The notes below the pieces were generated by a model, which was given only the letters and a program-made list of their open reading frames with translations, was not told the origin of the DNA and searched no databases. 64,000 nt of DNA, taken from NCBI GenBank assembly GCA_037039925.1, contig JAXRKP010001329.1, positions 2,501-66,500 of the forward strand. The letters are read 5' to 3'. The position numbers were made by a program, and so were the translations under genes. The DNA comes from Doris montereyensis (Eukaryota; Mollusca; Gastropoda; Nudibranchia; Dorididae). Below, in pieces: positions 58,687 to 64,000 of the stretch (the first letter of the stretch is position 1; every line of letters begins with the position of its first letter).

Positions 58687-59248
58687 TGACTTTTCAAATC
58701 TGTCTTCATTTACTTATGTATATTTGTGGATATTTTTATGAGGAAAAAAATATGTTAGCTGTTTTCATGTTATTCTTTAGACAAAAAATATATTAATCTC
58801 TCTTTATTTGGAAAAGTTGTCTCTCCTTCTTTACCTATTACTCCTTCCGATGTTTCTACATTCCATGTTCCAAAATCACAGTTCATGTTCTTTTCCAGAG
58901 TCGTCTTCAAAAGTTCAAGCTGGGTATATCATTATATGTATTTCTTTGAATCAGTTTGTTTTTGAATAAGCAGGGGATTGGCCCACTGTACCCTAGGTAG
59001 ATGGTGAGGCTGCCACCTTGAGGCCCCCTACCAGGCCTTGTTATTTTCTGTCAGGATTAACTCACTTATCCTTTGGTTGCTCAAAACCAGCCGCAAGGCA
59101 GCAGGTTATTATTTTCTGTCAGGGTTAAGTCTCTTAGCCTTTTGGTCAACCGAGACCCGCCTTCAAGGCACCAGAAGACTCGTGGAGGGCGGGACCGCCT
59201 AATCCCCGTACAGGTGCTTACCTGTCTACTGCCCAACAAGAGGAACCT

Positions 59249-59890
59249 GTGTGCCGAATATAAAACAAATCGTTCGGTAAATGGCAGAGGAGATAGAATT
59301 TTAGTGTAAAAAAACTACATTTCGAGAAAAATAACACAAAACAAACGCTTCAGACGGATTTCCCTTGTTGTGGCAGCCCCTTACTCTTTCGACACTCTGG
59401 CATTGTTACTAATGTAAAGAGGATTATAAATCTAGGTTTAGATGTGTACTGTTGTGAAAACAGACATCAAAATGACCAGGGTTTTTTTTTCTCTCTCTAT
59501 ATCCTATGCTTGTGCGCGTGTTTACATACACACTGACGCGCAACGCCTCTCACATTACACAGCAATAGGCCGAAACGACTAACGGCAGAAACCAGGTCAC
59601 CTCGGTGATGCCACATTTTGCGATTAACCGCCAATATACAGGTTTTTACTGCCATCCTCTCAATCAGTGTTAGGATAATTTACATCAAAATTTTGATTGT
59701 TTTTACCCAGCCTCGCCTACAAAACATTTTGTCAAACAAAATTATACGTCATATGGACATTTTCCTGCTATGAACTTGTAGATAAATGATCGTTCTACCT
59801 GAATATGCAAAGAGCAGAAAACCAACCTTTTGGTCCCAAACTCGCCAGTCCAGGTACCCCCTCTCCTTAACAAATTGGGGATGACCTGTC
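59249..59890 (-). repeat. Interspersed repeat X, copy 3 (part 2)
   Basis: Reverse complement of copies 1 and 2: 'ttactctttcgacactct', 'taatgtaaagaggatta', 'ctaggtttagatgtg', 'taggataatttacat', then 'tggtcccaaactcgcc' near the end. Confidence 0.8.
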
Positions 59891-60269
59891 AAAAGTTTAG
59901 GTTTAATGATAGGGATTCACTAGTAGATGTGATTGATCTAGATCTATGTTCTATGTCTAAGAACAAATTCTGGCTGTCAACTTAAGATTGTATTGATGAA
60001 TTCCTTTCTAGTTATATCAGGAAAATTGAGAAAGATGGCATTGCATGGTGATGTTATTGTAAGTGTGAGATTAAATACGGTACAGGAGGTGTTCGGTGTC
60101 TGACAGTTTCACATTTCGGAGACTTTCAGATTTTTTTCATTTGCCATTTACATCCCTGTATGATTGGCTGACCAATCAGAAAGCTAGTTTTAATACCTGT
60201 GGCATGGCAACCGGCTATTTCCATCCTTCACTAACAGACCGTGTAGTGCGAAGGTCGGGCTATATCCGT

Positions 60270-60395
60270 CTTCCTCCTGCAAACCGTGTCGCACTAAGGC
60301 TGGATATTTTCGTGTGGATCGGTGATGCCCTCAAAGTGTGTCTATTTTCATCGTATTTCCACTCATTGACTCAAATAAAGCGTAAATAGCTTTCT
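60270..60395 (+). repeat. Inverted-repeat arm, left
   Basis: 'tcctcctgcaaaccgtg', 'atccgtcttcctcctg' and 'ccactcattgactcaaataa' recur in reverse complement at 62620-62735. The two arms enclose the V repeat and LINE G; probably the termini, or two copies, of one DNA element. Confidence 0.6.
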
Positions 60396-60404
60396 GATAG
60401 ATCA

Positions 60405-60458
60405 GCCAATCATATTAGACAAAATTGATGCTTGCTTTGCTGATTAGTGAATCTTGGT
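60405..60458 (+). repeat. Repeat V, part 1 with target duplicate
   Basis: Matches the reverse complement of 54694-54745 and ends with TAGTGAATCTTGGT (60445-60458), the 14-bp target-site duplicate of the LINE that follows. Confidence 0.8.
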
Positions 60459-62095
60459 GCAACGGAGTGACTGGCGAACACCATGACAGAAATAATTGAT
60501 AGAGGCACATTTCCACAAATATGCAAACATGCAAAAGTAGTAGCAATCTTGAAACCAGGAAAACCAGCGACAGATCCATCAAGTTATAGACCCATCTCCC
60601 TTCTCATCTGTCTATACAAGCTACTAGAAAGAATAATACTGACAAGAATAACACCGTACATAGACTCTGGGATACCACCTCAACAGGCAGGTTTCAGATC
60701 GTGAAGAAACACTACAGAACAGGTTTTGGCACTGACGTCCTACATTGAATCGGGCTTCGAAAACAGACTAAAATCGGGATCTTTCCTGATTGATCTATCT
60801 GCAGCATACGATACTGTCTGGACTGGAGGTCTCATGATAAAACTGGCAAAACTAATCTCTTGTAGAAAAACTCTCAAACTCATATCTACCATGATTGGCA
60901 CCAGAAAATTTCACATCATTCTCGGAGGAGATAGCAGCAAACCGAAGAAAATAAAAAACGGAGTTCCACAATGATCAGTTCTGGCACCAACCTTCTTGAA
61001 CGTCTACATAAACGACATGCCCGATAGCCAATCACTACTAGGATATGCGGATGATTGGGTCTTGGCACACCAATCAAAAGATTGAAATGAAATAGAAACA
61101 GTGTTTAGTCATGACACCACAATACTGAAGCAGTACTTCGATAAATGGTACCTTAAAATGAACACCACAAAATCGGTATCTACGACTTTCCATTTGAACA
61201 ACCACCAGGCAACAAAAGCCTTAAATATATGTGTGGATGGAAACACTCTACCAGTAGATCACAGCCCAAAGTATTTAGGTGTGATGCTTGATAGACAGTT
61301 GACTTTCCGACAACATCTAGAAGGCTGCACCAACAAGATTGCTAAAAGAAATTGTCTTCTGAGGAAACTGGCTGGAACAACCTGGGGAGCATCACACATA
61401 GTATTAAAAACATCAACACTAGCCCTCTGTTATACGTCGCAGAATACTGCGCCCCTGTATGGACACGAAGCTCGCACACCGACTTAGTTGATGCAAAATT
61501 ACGGGAGTCCATGAGGACTATAACAGGCTGTCTGAAATCTACACCGTCACAGTGGCTCCCCACCCTGAGCGCCATCCCCCCCGCCTCATTTATGGAGAAA
61601 AGAAGCCAATCAAAAAGCAATTAAAAGAATGAAAACCGCCCCAGACAACATCCCTCTGATACGAATCTTTAACGATGCTCCAAAAACATCAAGACTTCGA
61701 TCAAGGAAACCATTTTATCAGTCAGAACAAGCCAGATACGATCTAAATGATCAGTGGAAAAGAGAGGGGAAAAATGACTCCCCTCAAGGTGGCCAACTGA
61801 TCGATGATCCAACCTCCAGGCTTCCAGGCTTTGACACGGAAAGAAAATACTGGGTCAGCTCAAACTGTCTATTGACTGGGCATGCCAGAACAGCACATAA
61901 TATGCACAGATGGCAGCTGATAGATTCGCCAGTTTGCTCTCGATGTCACGAAAAAGCAGAGACCACCAAACACATAGTTCTGCAATGCCCTGCAACAAGA
62001 CTACCTGAAGGTTTCAAAACAGTCATAAAATGCGGCGAAGAATTCAAAAAATGGATTGACAGCTTCAATCTAGAGATGTAGCCACACGACACTAC
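60459..62095 (+). mobile_element. Jockey-like LINE copy G, 5' truncated
   Basis: A 1637-bp insertion into repeat V with identical 14-bp duplicates (60445-60458 and 62096-62109). The related uninterrupted copy at 54482-54745 shows the empty site. The coding region starts within the RT, so the endonuclease is absent through 5' truncation. After the ORF stop (62081) only 14 bases remain before the duplicate, and there is no poly(A) tail. Sense orientation relative to EXOC8 (intron 10). Confidence 0.92.
60483..62081 (+). pseudogene. Jockey-like RT with C-terminal Cys/His domain, broken
   Basis: RT blocks in order: KVVAILKPGKPATDPSSYRP, ISLL, QQAGFRS then a stop (60702-60704), NTTEQVLALTSYIE, SFLIDLSAAYDTVW (motif A, Asp present), KNGVPQ then TGA where the family has Gly (60972-60974), SVLAPTFLNVYINDM (motif B), YADDWVLAH (catalytic YADD, motif C) and KYLGVMLDRQLTFRQHL. 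The C-terminal end has WVSSNCLLTGHARTAHNM and CSRCHEKAETTKHIVLQCP, a CCHC-like motif. Frames switch at about 61080-61110, 61390 and 61620. The group (jockey-like) is my judgement from the motifs. Confidence 0.9.
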
Positions 62096-62290
62096 TAGTG
62101 AATCTTGGTAGAGTCCGAGTAGATAGGAGGGTTAGGTTTCAAGGTGCGAAGAACGAAAGGATTTTATTGAAGTGAATTGTCTTGACCACCTCTTTACACA
62201 CTACAATGGCATCTTCTGTAAATAGTGTAGGGTTTGGGGTGTGTTATTGATGCACAAAGAGACAATGTGTTGCAATTTAGATGCGATAGT
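62096..62290 (+). repeat. Repeat V, part 2
   Basis: Resumes at the second target duplicate TAGTGAATCTTGGT (62096-62109) and continues 'agagtcc', 'aggattttattgaagtgaa' and 'gtgtgttattgatgc', matching the reverse complement of 54482-54690. Confidence 0.8.
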
Positions 62291-62619
62291 AGAAGAAGCA
62301 TTGTAGGGGTTGTTCTTACACAAATTGACCACAGCTGCCATTGGTATTTTGCTCTTTATTTATCATGGCTTTAGGACAGCTCTTTCAAACTCAACAGTGT
62401 TTCTTGGCTTATTAATAACACTTTATTGGAATATATAGCTTCACATTTTAACATCATAAGTTATAAAGTTACATGGATTTTTAATCCATAACACAGCACA
62501 AAAAAAACACAAACCAGCCATTAGGCCCAGGCAACCTCGCGTGCTGACGTAAGAATCGTCTAGGCAAAGTAAATCGCGAACACACAGTGTGTCATGAAAT
62601 GCATAGCTCCACGCTGGTT

Positions 62620-62735
62620 ACACTTTATTTGAGTCAATGAGTGGAAATGCAATTAAAATAGCCACACTTTGAGGCATCCCGATCCACATGGAAATATCCG
62701 GCCTCGCTCCACGCGGTTTGCAGGAGGAAGATGGT
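62620..62735 (-). repeat. Inverted-repeat arm, right
   Basis: 'cactttatttgagtcaatga', 'gtggaaatgcaatt', 'ccgatccacatggaaatatc' and 'ggtttgcaggaggaaga' are the reverse complement of 60270-60395 with scattered differences. Nothing else recognised in 62291-63227. Confidence 0.6.
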
Positions 62736-63227
62736 TTTGAATATGTAAGGAATTTTAACGATTCACCATGTCCAAGGCTGTTTGGAATTTTGCATCCAGT
62801 TGTCATAAAGCTCAGATGTTAACTCATTTAACCCTAAGACCTGCTACACTTCAGGTCTAACGCCCATGCTATCAGAAGAAACTTTCTCTTTGCTGTAAGA
62901 AAATCTGTTGAATCAAATGAAGCATAACAATAACAAGAATGAAAGTAGAGCTCTTCTTTACAGACACTAACTAAAATCACTTATTAATCGGTGAATTTTT
63001 AAAAAGTTGTAAACAAAGCCCTAGATCCATCAGTGCTACTTTCTGATTTTATGCATTTTCTTATGTAAAATGCACGATAACATCCCTTAAAGAGGATATG
63101 TGTAAATGTATGTCAATGACAAGAAAAGGTCCTCCATCGTTCAGTTTTATTTCAAATTTCTGTATCCATTCCATAGGGAAAGAAATGTTCTAATGATAAT
63201 TTTTAAGAGAAAATTTATTATTCTTTC

Positions 63228-63462
63228 AGCGCCATCCGCGCGGGCACCGAAGGTGTCTCGCCTGGCATTGCAATTTCTTTAGAGAAAGGAATAAAGACTA
63301 TCACTAGGCTTACGCTCGATGCAACAGGTGTCACTCATGCTGTCCTAGTGAGCAATAAGGGTAAATTTTCTTACCCAAGAAAACAAAACAAAATGCCTCA
63401 AGTGGGGCTCGAACCTAGTACCTCTGGGTCTCAGTGCAATGCCTTCAGCCATCTCGTCCCTT
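63228..63462 (-). repeat. tRNA-derived SINE (minus strand)
   Basis: On the minus strand 'gggacgagatggctgaaggc' has a polymerase III A box, and 'aggtactaggttcgagcccc' has a perfect B box (ggttcgagccc). About 160 bp of body follows, ending in an aataataa tail. The 3' acceptor half does not pair with the 5' end, so this is a SINE head and not a functional tRNA gene. Confidence 0.75.
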
Positions 63463-63754
63463 TAAAAAAATTATCAAAGCATAATATATCTAAAATTCAA
63501 CTATTTCCATATTGCTAAGACTGAACATTTAATAATAATAATGTTTTATTGCCATTTGTAAACAGAGAATACAATAAAAAATATGGATAAGTGTTGTACA
63601 AAATCACACTGCACACAACTGACACACATAATATCAAGGTAATTGGAACTGAGCTCATTACACGCATTCGTGCACACATCAAATTTACATAAGTTACAAT
63701 GACTGTGATATCATTTATAAATAAACATGATCACTGTTCCTCATCCATTCTCAG

Positions 63755-63931
63755 GCATGTGAACTTTCCTTCAAACCAGTGCTATCATCAAGTATAATAT
63801 TCGACAACTTAAGTTTGAAGGGGCAACCACTCTGTACATAAGATGTTTGTGTGGGGTATTCTTCTCATCTCTATCTGACACGGCTAAAGAATTCATCAAG
63901 GCTTTTCCAGAACATTACGGATGTTTTTCTG
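63755..63931 (+). CDS. EXOC8: EXOC8 exon 11 (start of C-terminal helical domain), with 1-base deletion
   Basis: Acceptor 'catccattctcag', donor TCTG/GTAAGC. It begins A-C-E-L, continuing exon 10's S-A-Q as in the family (ACELFL). After 'gaactttcc' the conserved frame is lost. From about 63769 it reads F-L-Q-T-S-A-I-I-K-Y-N-I-R-Q-L-K-F-E-G-A-T-T-L-Y-I in another frame, then FFSSLSDTAKEFIKAF and P-E-H-Y-G-C-F-S. One base missing near 63764-63769 (a CTTTCC run) explains it. This is the opening helices of the Exo84 C-terminal bundle. Confidence 0.92.
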
Positions 63932-64000
63932 GTAAGCCCAATTTTTCATCTTGTGAAAGCTTTTTTTTATCATCATCATCAAAGCAGATGATATACCAGG

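Larger units (their letters stand above)
56342..59234 (-). mobile_element. RTE-like LINE copy F (minus strand)
   Basis: Complete 3' end (CTTT repeat, reverse of the AAAG tail) at 56342 and complete 5' end 'ctgcccaac' at 59234. The flanks 'acaaaaggaacct' (56329-56341) and 'acaagaggaacct' (59236-59248) are an apparent 13-bp target duplication with one mismatch within repeat X. The endonuclease is deleted: the region near 58850 joins the post-endonuclease part directly to the start of the ORF. RT and C-terminal blocks are the best preserved of all copies. Confidence 0.92.

Noticed and set aside
60096..60389. 97-codon ORF as a gene
   Set aside because: Overlaps an inverted-repeat arm found again at 62620, without conserved coding.
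63390..63462. Functional tRNA gene on the minus strand
   Set aside because: A and B boxes are present but the 5' acceptor strand has no 3' partner and a SINE body follows.

Overview
This window is animal nuclear DNA. It contains parts of two conserved, intron-rich protein-coding genes embedded in a dense and nested collection of transposable elements and tandem repeats. I infer a mollusc-like invertebrate from the mix of elements (RTE-like and jockey-like LINEs, a DIRS-like tyrosine-recombinase element, piggyBac, Merlin, pogo-like MITEs, tRNA-derived SINEs). The species cannot be determined from the sequence.

Host genes. A divergent gene pair organises the window. CSTF1 (CstF-50, mRNA 3'-end processing) is on the minus strand. 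It starts at 26755, and its exons lie at 26694-26755, 18198-18327, 6570-6647 and 1735-1823; the WD40 part runs off the left edge. EXOC8 (Exo84, exocyst vesicle tethering) is on the plus strand. It starts at 27339, and at least 11 exons extend to 63931, with the rest off the right edge. The start codons are 583 bp apart, so the genes probably share a bidirectional promoter, which contains an ETS-type CCGGAAG site. Splice sites and protein matches are good. However, several conserved exons carry single-base, mostly homopolymer, indels that break the frame. These look like consensus errors rather than gene decay.

Left arm (1-26693, CSTF1 introns). An unclassified repeat (X) occupies about 395-1315. 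A DIRS-like retroelement with inverted termini and an internal complementary region spans 2253-6353 and is itself interrupted by a rearranged RTE-like LINE (3552-5160). A near full-length LINE copy (6976-10434) has tandem 5'UTR monomers. X and Y repeats follow. Another LINE (12933-17798) is split by a complete piggyBac at TTAA (15310-17582). A SINE is split by a Merlin MITE (26101-26524).

Right arm (27394-64000, EXOC8 introns). This arm holds antisense LINE copies at 28255-29586, 45790-48515 and 56342-59234, and a sense jockey-like LINE at 60459-62095 whose empty target is present in a paralogous repeat. It also holds pogo-like elements, SINEs, and large minisatellites (48-bp, 40-bp, 24-bp and about 45-bp units). 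Long pure (TC)n and (GA)n tracts are present as well. The long open frames here are tandem-repeat artefacts.
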